A stretch of 64,000 nt of DNA, from assembly GCF_021134715.1 (NCBI RefSeq), contig NC_060026.1:13941001-14005000 (forward strand), in the 5' to 3' direction. Positions within the stretch are counted from its first letter, which is position 1, and each line of letters starts with the position of its first letter. Made by a program: the position numbers and the translations under genes. This stretch comes from Daphnia pulex. Its lineage: Eukaryota; Arthropoda; Branchiopoda; Diplostraca; Daphniidae. Shown here one piece after another: positions 23,001 through 35,700 of the stretch. The notes below the pieces were generated by a model. That model searched no databases, was not told where the DNA came from, and worked only from the letters and a program-made list of their open reading frames with translations.

Positions 23001-26000
23001 CAGGATCCCCGCCGATTGGGATTTCCCGCAGTTCCCATTTCCGGCACATTTCCTCGCCCGTTCTGCTACACGAATCCCTGCTGGATGTCGTCTGATGTTG
23101 CAACCAGTTCACATCCAAAAGACGCCACCACATCTTGTTCCCTCCCCTGGTGTGTTGCGGGATTGGATTTCCCCTTTCCCTTTTGCGGATGAATGGAGAC
23201 GGAAAAAATGAAACTCCCTCACGAAAAAGAAAAGAATCCGGCGCCATTTCCCACGACGCTGTCCCATTCCATTATTGAAAATCTCATCATCGCCAGTCGT
23301 CGTCGTCGTCATCAGGATGAGTGTCTTTGTGTTGGAAGGAAGTGGGCGGAAGTGGATCGGTGTAAAAAACTTAAAAAACTAAAAGAAAAAAGGAAGAAGA
23401 AAACGAAAGTTGGTTCTTACAATGGACGACAAGTTTTCGTCGAGTCTCCACCGACGACGGGAACGACAAGGTCCTGGCCACCAAATGATTTTCCTCGTTG
23501 TCGCCTCTGCTGCTGACGTTGCGACTGGAGGCCGGAATCATTACCGGATTGAAGGCGGAGCAGATCAATTCGGCGTCGTGATCCTTGGCCGACGGAATCA
23601 ACTTCAATGTGCTCGTCGTGTTGCGCCCGTCCATCGTCACCTAAAGGGAAAAAGAAAAAGAAACGAGAAAAATGTTTTCATCATTCCAGTCACGTGCGGA
23701 TTTGGGTGGATGGAAATGGTAATAATTCGGATCGCCAAATCCGGTCGGAAGTAATCTCGTCTCTTCTTCTTATGAGATTTGGCACGACAGGTGAATTTCT
23801 CTCGTTATTTCTGTCGTTGCTATTGCAATTAAGAAATTGGATGGACCAGGAAAAGGCAGGAAAAATTGGATGGACGATAAACTTACCCGTTCCGTTGCGG
23901 CTTGTTGCTGGATCGAGTGCAGGTACCAGTGAATGTTGGCCGACGGACGGGATCCGCCAGTGGCGCATTCGATCGTGTAGGATTTTCCGGCTGAAAGCGG
24001 CTTCTCTGTTCCACTGATGGCCACCCACACCGGCCTCACTGCAAATCAAATAACAAAAACAAAATCATTTCACGGAATCGAATCAAAATGGCAATTTAAA
24101 TTTTCCAATTGATTTCGGCCTGGGCAAGTCTCAGAATGTGAACAGGATATAAAACGTGCGATGACGAGGACGGTGAAAGCCTATTAGTTGATCTCCAACA
24201 TCATTTCAGTTGAATAAAGCCTCTTATAGCGAAGGTCCTATCCGCTTATCGACCCGTGAGCCTGTCCAAACCACTGAGCTCCTCTTACTCGGCCATTTCC
24301 TTTCCACAAGAGGAAAAAAACATCGTCGTCGTCCTTCATACCCAAAAACGTCGTCAGCAATGGCCACAAATAATAGCGTGTACCAGTTAAGATTTTATCG
24401 GCTAGGCGCAATGATTGGTCAAGGAAATCCACAAACGACGATTTATCTTTTGATGAGTTTCACGCCGAATCTGCTGGGGTGATAATCTTTTTTTTTCAAG
24501 TGGAAGTTGATTGATTGTAGGAGTTATTAGACGAGTTTCTTATCCCAAATGAAAAGAAATGCTGTACCCGCAATTACCTAGAAACCGACGTAGAAGCGAC
24601 AACGGCAAGGATTAGACATTTGATGAAAGGCGCATCTGCTTCATCATCATTTTCTTGAATTTTACTTTCCGTTTTCTTATCCTTTTTCGTCATTATTTTA
24701 CAGAAAAAGATCAAACACATAAACTTAAAACTAATCACTATATAATGACTATTCACCACAGCCGAGTTGTGTGGGTTGTTCCCAACACCAAAACTTTGGC
24801 TGGACGTCATCCGCTCGGCTCATCCAACCCCAAATAACTTTACAACCCACTTGCAGCAAATCACATCCAAGGATCACGCCAATGAGCGATGGATTTCTTC
24901 CTTTTTCCCTTTTTTTTCGCCGACCGCAGTTGCATTGCAACGAACGGCATCGCCACGGAAACTTGGCGGACGCCTTGATCCATGGCGTCGTCATCACTTT
25001 TCCTCCTCTCGCCATTCCAACAACTTTGGCGCGATGGACGTTTCGGAAAAAAACTTTTTCCCGTTGACTCTGGTCCGGCAATAATTTATTCGCTTCAAGT
25101 TTTCTTGGAGTAATATTATCATCGATACTTTTACTATACCGTAGTTTGAATCTGATCAAATTAATATCAGATCAATGTCAGAGGAGAAAAGAATTTTTGA
25201 AATTTGCATCGAAATGAAATGATTAAATCCGAATCATCGATTCAGCTCTTTGGAATGCGAATGACGTGAAAAAGTTATGACGTTGGCCGACGCTTTTATG
25301 CGGTCACCATTTTTCCTTCTATTTTGTATTTTCTTTTCCGTCTATTCAATTGCGGCTATTAACGGTTACGTCAGCAGTTTACTTCATTTGTTAAATCGTA
25401 GGACAAGACAAATTCAAAATGGTACGACATGGCCCATTGGGTCGTTTCATGGCCGACAACTGCCGACTTTATGAGACAATGGGCCACTTTTGCTTCTGTT
25501 TGAATTTCTTTGCCAAAGTTATTTACCTCGAACGAACGAATGAATGAAAGTTTTATCCAACAAATACCAAGGGAATGACAATAACAACAAAAACAATAGG
25601 ACCCTCCGAGTACGATGCGCATTCAAATATTTACTCGGATTTCTACTTTTATCGTTTCCTTTTTGCCAAAAGGAAGCGACGACAATGTTGTTCTTCTCTC
25701 TTTAAAAAAGAAAGAGCATTTGAAATGGAATATTTATTCAGTGCATGGACTTGAATTGTCAACGAGAAAAGTGCAGGTCTCGTGACATGTCGAGTGCCAA
25801 AAGTGTTTCCGATGAGATGGGGGAAGTCAGTGGCGCATTCACAGAGATGCGAGTGCGGCCAATAAAAAAAGAGAAAAAGAAATCAACGAACAAACTCCGA
25901 GGTGAATTCTCCTTTTCTTCTCCACAAAAGATTCACAACGACAAGAGGCGCTGGGCATGTGAAGATAAAGTGACGCCATGCGCCACCGTATCTGTGCCAA

Positions 26001-29000
26001 CGTGTGGCGTGTCAAATGCCAAAAAGTGTCGTCGGTCGTTTTGCATAAATTTCATATCGAAAGGCCCAGTGTGTGGATACAAGGAAGTCGCTCCCATAAA
26101 AATTCCCCCCCCCCCTTACCAACAAAAGCCTCGGTGACTGTTCCGGTTTTTCTATTCAACTTTCCCAGTTGCATCCGCCGTAAAATACAATCGATACAAC
26201 ATCAGCCGCTGTCGCTCCGGCTCATCTTTTTATGAGGTGCACCTCCTTCAAAATGCGACGGTAGACGACGATACATAATGCAAATGGACTATACATAGCT
26301 CGGTACGTCGCGTGGGCATGATATCGCATGCCAGTCGTCTGTGCATATTATAAACACGCTTCCCTATCCCCCCTTCAGATTTCCCTATTTTATCCAAAGA
26401 GTCTGTCACGCCGGGCCAAAAAGTTGGTGATATTCGCGTGCCCATCGCCACTTAAGTTGACGTCACGCGTCCGATATTGGCCCATGGCCCTTTGGCATGT
26501 CTGAAAAGGGCACTCCTCTTGTACCAATGGATTCCGGCTGCCTCTTGAGCGAATTCGGTTGGCGTTTGACTTTGAACGGACGTCGGTCGTGAATATTTAT
26601 CGACTCGAAAGAAAAGATTTGGAAATTTAAAATGGACGACGTTTCGTCCTGTTGGTGGTTGTGGGAATTCAGCGCTACTGGGACTTGACCGCACCATCCG
26701 CATATCAAATCCACCGGCCCAAAAATGTTTGACTAAAGCGACGGCCATCATCGTCGAATCAAACGACGGATGGCAACGGATTAGACGGGACTTTTTATTC
26801 ATGGCACGGGGGATCAACGAGACCATGTTCCCTTTGGTATTTATGTCATGTAGACGAGCTCTGATGGACAATCGGCTTAAAGTTCGCGAATGAACCAACT
26901 CGGGCGCAACGGGCATCAACTTAAATATGACGATCATTTCAAAAGTCTAAAAGGGATAGAAGATGAATAATGACTCACGATTGAGATCGAGTTGAACGCT
27001 GGAGACGATCGTGCTCTGCTGCTGCTGCTGTTGTTGTTGTCGGCTGTGATGCGGAGGTTGTTGTCCGTAAGGGGCGATGGTCGGGTACGGCGTGTAGGTC
27101 GGCGTGTTGTTGCGGACGCCAAAGTAGTTGGACGCCTGGCACCGTAAAATGGCGTGCAGGTGGTGGCGCTGAAGTTGCGGAATCACCAGGACATTCTGGA
27201 CGACATTCTCCGACGTGCCAATGTACGTGTGATCTACCAATTTGTTGTCCAACCACCAACTCACTTCCGGACGTGGTCGACCTGTTTTCGTTCGTGCAAA
27301 ACAGAAAATGAAAAATAAAATCCATCAGTTGACAATCACCGGGGAAAATGAGACACAAATCATCAGCGCAATGGAATTGTAACCCGAAACCCGTCGAGTC
27401 GTTGATTGTTGTGTCGTGTCTCCGTTTGTCCGTTTGTGCGGGTGAGGCGGAAATGGATCGAGACTCGTCCGACAACAACAGCAAACGAATGAGCAGAGTG
27501 AACGAGTTGCTGCAATCAATGCCCGCATTGAGCTAAAAGACTCGAACGGGACTGATGAATGCCGACGTAATTCACCTCCAGTGACGATGCAATTGAGCGA
27601 AAGTTGAGCCCCTTCGTCGTAAGGGCCGATGACGGACGAGACTTGGCGATTGTCCTCGATGATGCGGATCTTTCCCGGCGGCACTAAACAAACAATTACA
27701 GGAAATACAAATAATCAATTCTTTTGAAAATCATCCATCTTGTCGCCAATTTAGCAAAATCCTTTGTCTCTTTTGTTTCTTCACTCCAAAATGGATCGAT
27801 CGCTACCAGAATAATCCTCCCCTCTCATTATTCCTGTTGTTCCCAGTGGGAGTCACAGGACTTGTTTGATTCCAAAATGTTAATGGTGAAACACAACTCC
27901 CCCCAACCTTCCTCTGCTATACAACATCTCATTTACATAACGCGAGTTACACGCATCTTCCTATCGATCGAGATCGGAGTGAACCAAATCTTTGGGCGTC
28001 GCATAGATCGCAGACAACACGAAACATGAACAATTGCAATTACCTCAAGTTAGAATCAAGTTTAAATGTGAAATTATACCGACGACGGTGAGTTGGACGA
28101 GGACGTTGCGAGTTGGCGACCGGCCGAAATCCACTCGGCACCGGTAAATTCCCTCGTCGTGATCGCCGACATTATTCAATAATAAAAGAGCCTCCGGGTG
28201 ACTGTCGAATTGGAAATGAACTCGACTGGCAGTTGAGGCAATTGACGACGTTTGTTGTTGTTGCTGCTGCTGATGTCCTTGTTGTTCCTGTTGTTGTTGC
28301 AGCAAAAGCATCTGACTGTCGTGTTGCGTCTGTTGTTGGCGGTAACTCTCCCGAGAACGACGAGCGTCGTACCTGTTTAATTCAACAATACATTACGCAT
28401 ATTGTTCCTTCAGTGAAGATTCACATTCGATTCCTATTACATGTTTGATTGGTAACGACAGGAATTGATTTTTCACGCAAATGGATTTCAAACTTGTGTG
28501 TCTGTTCAGGGACACACAAATGGGAAATCGCATGTGCTATGGCTATAGTCCATCAGTTTATGACGTGAACTTCAAACGTCATAAATGCGCACATTGGCCA
28601 GTCAAGTTGGACTTTGAATTGACTTTATTGGCCGCAACGGCAATTTCCACAATCATTTGTCCACACTCTTTACTGCAATTGAATTATCAGCGAATCGGTG
28701 CAATTGCTAAAGCGACCACGAACAAGTTGAAAATGAATTTGCGACTTCGACTTACTTGTAAATGGGGAAATCCGAGTTGTTCTTGTACCACAAGACGAGG
28801 TAAAGGGAATCCAGTGGCGGTGGGGAAATGTCACACGGCAACTCGGCCGTCCGGCCGCTCAGCACCGACACCTTCTCCAATCTGACGGCTAAGGAATAAA
28901 TTTGAAAAGAAAAGAATCAGAATCGATTGGAAAATTGCCAGGCGTCGTCACCACCATCAATCATCCATCGAATGGTGTTGCAACAAAATCAAAGTGATTA

Positions 29001-32000
29001 ATGGAGCGATCAGATCCCCCAAAAGTTGCAAACTTGCTTAATTGATTTCAGAGATTCTATAGACATTTTTGTAAGGATCGTTGGGATTTTGCGGGTTACA
29101 GATAAGAGAATTTTTTGAAAATGTTTTGGACGACTGAACCTATTTTCTCTCATCATTTCTGATGATGATGACGAACTTTCAAGGTTTATGCGTTTAAAAA
29201 TGTGTTTACAATGATCCTAAAATATTTCCTTATCACAAATGCAGACACGACCGAAAACTATCAGGAACGAAAAGTGTATCGTCCACGCAACATGAATTTC
29301 TCATTTCTGTTTTTGTTCCTCCCATTCGATTCGATCGAGGGGAATTTATAAAAGATAAGGCGGGATCGTTGATGGGAGGGGGAGATTCAAAGTTGATTTA
29401 TTATCCAACGCATGTGGTGTATCAGACTAGAACATTCGATACTCCATCATCGTATAGAGGAAGAGAATAGATAAATATTCATTGCTCTTGTGCCAGTAAA
29501 ATTTCGACGAGATCATAAAACCGTAAAATCTTTCGCAATCTGAACTGTTGGGCCTCTACATCGAACAGGACTTTGTTTACTGGTGATGGTGGGGTGGGGA
29601 TTCATTGCTTCTCTTCTCTTTGTAGTTTGTAGTTGGGCGGTGCCATGGAAACGATAAGCGTAATAAAACAAATGCAGCCCAACAATATCCAATGCATAAA
29701 CATACGACATAAACAAGTAGGGCGATAAAAGATGAAGAGAAAAGATGGTGGGAGTAGATCAATTTTTTCATGTACGTTCTACATCAGAATAGAAGTAAAA
29801 GAAAGATCAGGATTTGCCATTCACTTGAATTGGAAATGAAATTTCCTGTCATCTTTCCGGAAAGAAATCTACTAAGAAATTCATTTAGACCTGATGGAAA
29901 ACACCCACACCCACCTACACTTTCACTTGACAATTTGCATTACCGAATAATCGTCGACATGTAGGTATAGTGGGACGGAAATAGAACCAAGTGAAATTGG
30001 ACGTTCATGAACATCCACAACGTTATTCTTGGTATTTTACTTGATTTCAACAAAACTCGCAAAAGGTTGACATGGACACATTGACATATCGAACGTACAA
30101 CGCAACGTACAACGCAACCCACAGTACGCAATTGAAATGAAAATTTAATGGAGGGCTCGGGCACTTCTGTCTACACTGACGAATGCTTAGCAAAGACCTT
30201 TGGACGTGATGGTAATGATGCAGTGTCGAAGAGGTAATGTTAGGAAAGTACAAAACAAGTTAAATGATAAAATAAGCGTGTGGGAGTCGAACGATGGACT
30301 GATGGACATCATTTTGGAGTGACAACTGACAAGCAAGATAACAAACAACAGACAAGACAACCACAAGTATAAGCTAGAAATGGAGAACTTACTCAATCTG
30401 GTTCATTCGTCGTGATACTCGTGAAAAAAGAAGCGCGAAAATGACCAACATGCTGTCCATCGAATTATATTACTCAATGAGGAGTTCTGATTCTGTGATT
30501 CAGAGCAGTGTTGCAATTTGTTTTTATTCGAATCATTACATTAATAATTTTAATTTTAAAGTATTTCTGATTGAATTACTACTATAGAATAATGGCCAGT
30601 AAATTAATCCAATTTTAAAAATATTTTTGAAATTCATCATTAAAAAAATTATTTAATCATTGTTAGAATTGCAACGCAGCTTCAGTTGAATAGAGGGACG
30701 GGGGGACGGGCCCTGTGAGCTGTGAGATTCGTCGATGGAGCTGTGTGTTACATTTTCGCGCTTTTTTCATTCACGTGTTCAGTGTTCACGTCTGTGTTGA
30801 CCATCAGTTGGACCACATAGCAGTTATGATCGAGTAAGTTTTTCATTTCTGTTAAGTTTTATATGTAGATTAAATTGTAGATTGTAAGGGCTAGACTGTG
30901 AGGTAAGAGAGTTGCCTAATTTTTCGTAATGAGGAATGATGAGCGTGTGATGGCACAACAATGGACGAGTCGTTAAACTTCATTTACATGTTGGGTCCTG
31001 TTGAAAGTAGTCAAATACGTCTATGCATATAGTTAGATGGGACAATACGTGCTCAGTGGAATTTTAGTCCTACTACGCCTGAGTCATTTTAATTAAGTAG
31101 TGGCCTTAAAAGGATCAGTTTCTAAACTTAAAATTAATTTAGATTATTCACAAAATTATCTTTCTGAAGGACATTGAAACAACACTTGACTGCATGACTC
31201 CATTAGTTGTCCTCTATTCGTCCCAGGTTTTAAACTTTCAGTCTATTTTTGTACGTAAAAGATCCTCAAACATCTCGATCCTTGACTTTGGAGTATTAGT
31301 TCGTGCTTTCTCGACAAACACGCATCAGTGCTAGGGCCGTCCACAGTTTTGCTTGTCTTATATGTCTCGGATGCTGTCTGCCAATCTGTTATGTGTCTGA
31401 TTGATCGATCGGCTTCTTTTATTTCATTGCTACAACACTCTCTTGACATTGTTGGATGTTAAATTATTAATTCTTCAGTATTGAATAGAACAACTCGATA
31501 TTGATAACTTATTCGCCCGAACGTGTCCTATCCGGTCCTATCGATTGGGTACATATAGCTACAACAGGATTTTGTGGGCGAGTTCAACACTAAATTAGTT
31601 AGGAAACCTCATCTAATGTTTAGGTTGGATCGACATTCAAAGAGTGAAATGTTTAATTGACTAAGCCTCTCCTGACAGTTATAGCTCGACAATAAAATCT
31701 ATAAATCAGCAGGTGCGCACACATCTTTGCGGTCGTTCTTTTCGCAATTTTATTTTGGACTCTGGTACAACTAGAAAAGAATACCGCATCGATTGTTGTA
31801 AAAAAGTCATGCAGGATGCCAGGGCCAGTGCTGGAATCGATAGTCGTGACTCCGGTCAAGGACGGAGACTTTTCTTTGTAACATACTGACATTCTTTGCG
31901 ATATGTGTGTGGTGCGATTGAAATGGCAAACCGAATTTTATTTTCTAAATGAATTCAAACACGACGTTTCTTTTCCTTGTAAAAATAGGAAAACCTATTT

Positions 32001-32743
32001 AATTGTTTTGGATTTAATTTGTCGCAGACCCAGACAATCTATTTAGTTGCTATTTAGGGTACGAGTTGATTGTTATTCAAATATTGATGGCATATTTAAG
32101 GGGAAGATTTAATATTAATGGGTTCATTATGTCGGCGACTCTAATTAAAAGATAGTCTTAGTCAAGCATCAGTTAAGGATATACCGACGCCCATCCTATT
32201 TTCTCCTCAATCCCCCCCTCCAGGAAGTTGCAATGAGAAGGTGAATGGCCATTTGGAAATCGAGGATCAGAGACGCAGCTGCTGGATCATCTTCATCAAA
32301 AGGGACGCATCCAGCAGAAGATGCGGCCCATTCAGTCGCGAGCGGATGGAATGGAAAATGGACGCGCATTTCCTGCTGTCGCGTCGCCTTCAACAATCCG
32401 GCGCATCCAGCGATATGACCAGTCACTCAGCTGCTGCTGCTGCTGGACACCCACCGAGAGTGTAACAACAAAAGGAGTGAAAGAGACGGACGGACAGGCG
32501 GGAGAAGGACTCACATTCATCGTCGGAGGTGTCGATGCTGTTGGCGGCCGCCTCGTCGGGTGACGGCGGCCGTGAAGAAATCGGCGATGGACGCTGTGAA
32601 TCTGCCGGGATGAGGAGCAGCGCCGATGACAACGACGTCGACGACGATTCGACCGTGAGGAGCGCAGCTACAAAAAGGTGGACCAGCACCAGCCTCGGGA
32701 TCTTGGTCGGCAGTCTGACCGTTGGTCCATGATGATCCATCAT
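17082..32743 (-). CDS. Sidestep-like immunoglobulin-family cell-surface protein, 14 exons, 960 aa
   Basis: Exons in order: 32743-32515, 28888-28750, 28372-28080, 27683-27576, 27281-26979, 24038-23887, 23640-23421, 21293-21163, 20538-20379, 20314-20220, 20139-20029 (or 20032), 18837-18396, 17660-17403, 17323-17082. All junctions are GT-AG and in phase. Residues 1-35 hold the signal peptide (LVLVHLFVAALLTV). Five Ig domains follow: Ig1 ~85-219 (YLVLWYKNNSDFPIYKYD; DEGIYRCRVDF), Ig2 ~222-357, Ig3 ~358-481, Ig4 ~482-578, Ig5 ~579-670 (LLCWARNDIG), then FN3 ~680-790 (PPTNCSVVNQTADAIEVWC; GFDGG), a membrane span ~802-826 and a ~130-residue tail with NPDI. This order and these motifs are typical of arthropod Sidestep proteins, receptors for Beat-type ligands in axon guidance. 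Glutamine-rich insertions lie in Ig1 (~133-165) and Ig2 (~325-350). Which Sidestep paralogue it is cannot be told. Introns 1, 5, 7 and 11 exceed 1.2 kb. Confidence 0.9.
28889..32514 (-). other. Intron 1 of the Sidestep-like gene (3.6 kb)
   Basis: Separates the signal-peptide exon from Ig1. No nested gene is convincing. Near 30790-30838 a plus-strand stretch, 'ttcagtgttcacg' and later ATGATCGA|GTAAGT, resembles a first exon with a donor, but no downstream exon could be linked. The rest is AT-rich. Confidence 0.45.
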
Positions 32744-35700
32744 CGACCCAGGCCACCGGAATTTGATCTCGCGACGTTGAATTTCCTGGCGATGGACGCC
32801 CAAATGTCCTGCACAGACCACAGGCGATCCGATGAGCTGCTGCTCCTGTTGTTGCACGAGGAAAGATCGATGGAGTCTATTCCGGATCGATCTCTCCTAT
32901 ACTATAGGTCCTGTTGGCGATACAGAAACGGTAAGAATAAGAAACTTTAGTTGAGCTTGAGTCGGATGACAACTTTTGTGCTTAAAACAAATGAGTTTGT
33001 TGTAAAAGGCAAATGTTTCAGATTGCGTATGTGTTGTTGTCGGGGCGCTCATCTACAAAAGTCGCTGACTGCAATCAACAACTGTAGGATTCGTAGACAC
33101 AATTATCGTCGGCTAATGAGTCATTTTGATAATGATGAAGTCTCTGCGGCCTATTCTGGTTTCCTTCGTAATTATTCGATGACGACTGACGAGGGTAGGC
33201 CTATCAACAAAGTCCTTTGATGGAGGTACTAAAACATTTCCTTTGATTTCCATTTAGCAAAGAGACAAAATCCTTTCTGGCCCACAATAAGATGAAAGGA
33301 ATTGCGACTTGAAGGACGTCCTGTGAGATGACTCATTAACAACCCCGCCCAATCCCGTTGGCAGCTATTTTCAGGAAATTTTTTGAAAACGTAATTAGAC
33401 TTTTTGAAATGAGCTCGTTTATTGGCATTGTCCTTCGATTGAGCAATAAGCGAATAACAGCGTAGCAACACCTTGGATGATGGTTGTGCCGAATTTTAGT
33501 CGGATACATTTCCATTAATCAGAAATGGTTATGCATCTGTTGAGCCGAGAGATCCTTTAATGGGAATTACAACTCTCCACTTTGGCCCAGCGAATTTCGC
33601 CCGCTTTCCTTATGCCCTTGTGTTATGGGCGTCTGATATTTACTTATACATAAACAACAACCAGGAACCATCACTGGGAGGGGCTGTTTTGAGCAACATC
33701 TGCACCGGCTGCAGTTTCGTGCAGGATCGCGTTGCTTTTACTCTGATGCGTCGTAATTGAATTTGCGCCTTTTTTCCTTGGCAGAGCAACAGACATCCTG
33801 ATCCCGTCTGTTGTAGAAACGTCACTCCTTGCGGCTCCTTGCACTTGGGTTTTCTATCGCACACAGTCTGTAAATCTTCTTATTTCGTTTTTCAACGGTC
33901 GAAGAAGTTATTGGCTCAGCTAAAGGTGAATTTCCCTTAAAAGAGCTCCAACAATATCAAGCCAAAATTTGTGCCAGAAAAAGGTATTTGGGAATGTTAT
34001 GGCATCTATATACCATTATAAAAAGCCGTTGAATTTCATTTTCTTCTGGTTCTCTTCATTTCGATGGGACAAAATGGAATGAAATAACTTTTCCGAAAAC
34101 TTGTCAGTGCTGTCCGCTATTGAGTTAATGTAGCTTGTGGACACTAAAAGTTTCGCAAAAACGACGCCGAATCGCCACTATAAAGTTTTTCTTAAAAAAA
34201 AGAAAACGAAATGAAAATCTCTGCAAAAGCCTTCTTGATGGAAAAGTATAATCTGAAAAATTTCTTGGAATTGTCCTCCAAGAAAGAAAGTGTCTCATCA
34301 TGATGGAGACACGAAACCTTTGATCTTTCATCCAGCAGCAGCGGATTCTTCGCATTCGATCGATCCGTGTCCCGCTTACGCAGACAGAACACTAGCCGGA
34401 ACTATACACGTGCGGACGTGGGAGGAGGAAGTAAGGGCGACAAGGTACAAACCGGAACACTCGAGAAGAGTTTCGATATAGCCGCGCTAATATTTGAATT
34501 TGTACGTCACATCGCTCATAGGCTGGATAACATCGCAGGTATAGATGAGTCAAGGTTAGTCTTGAATTCCGGCCAGGAGCAATCGCAGCTGTTCTGATCG
34601 ATAGACACATGCATATCTGGCCAAATCACGAATCCCAATCATTTCAAAATTTATCTTGTGATCGATATCTTTTCTCCGCTTTCTCAATGCTCTTTCCGGG
34701 ATCGCCGAACTGGTGTACAGAGAGGCGGAAGTGTTCTAAATAAGTAACCAGAAACGTAATCTGTTCCATCTGCGCACTGACGTGATGGGCGCATGATTTT
34801 GTAAAGGAAGAAGCGAAGTAAAATCTATAAAAGTTTGGATTCCACTAGTCTCTTACAATGTCAACTTTGACTCGCAGCTGTGCAAAGGGCACCGTTGATG
34901 TTACGTAAACTTAAAAAAAAAAATGTTAAAGAAGAAAAAGAACTCGCGTGAACCTTTTTACTTGTAGACTTCTAGGTCCCCTTTCAAACTCTCTCGCGAT
35001 TTCGTAACTTTAATTTGAATCTTATTTTCATCGGAAATTGTGACACAGAAACAAAATGTGTTGGTACGGGACAAAAAAGGTGGCGACATTATAATCTTCC
35101 CTAGCGACTGCATCCGAACAGCAATCAAATATACAATCCAGGTTCTTGTTAATGTTTGAACATTCCGTAATGGGAAACGGAAGATTATTCGTCATGGTCC
35201 AAATGGGTCCTGGCGGCCCTAAATTCTATTAGGTAGGACCAAACGAAAGAGCACAGAGAGTGTGGCAGATGTGCCGGGGTCTGCTGCATACCCAATCACC
35301 TTCGTCTCGTCCCCTTGCTGGTGGACACGTAGACCTCACGCTCCCGTTTGTTCCCCCTGGTCGTGTGGCACTGCTGCAGTTCTCCTCTCGTTTAGAATCG
35401 TGATGCCGCAGTGTCACAATGGGCGGTAATATCACGCGGGAATTTCTCATTATGTGATGAGAAAGAAACGCGGACGCTCATCAAGTCAAGCACCGACTTT
35501 CGGCCAATCTTTTGTGCAAATAGAAACAGCGGACATGGCGGATCAAAACTATTTCAGGCCACTGACCGTTTTCATTTGTCTAAATTCAATCGATGGAAAA
35601 TGTCCAATTTTCGACTTTTCTTTTTTCTTTTTGAATCAATGCGCACAAAAAACATTTGCCTTGAGTGAACTGACTCGCATTTTTTTCTCCCCAAAAATTC

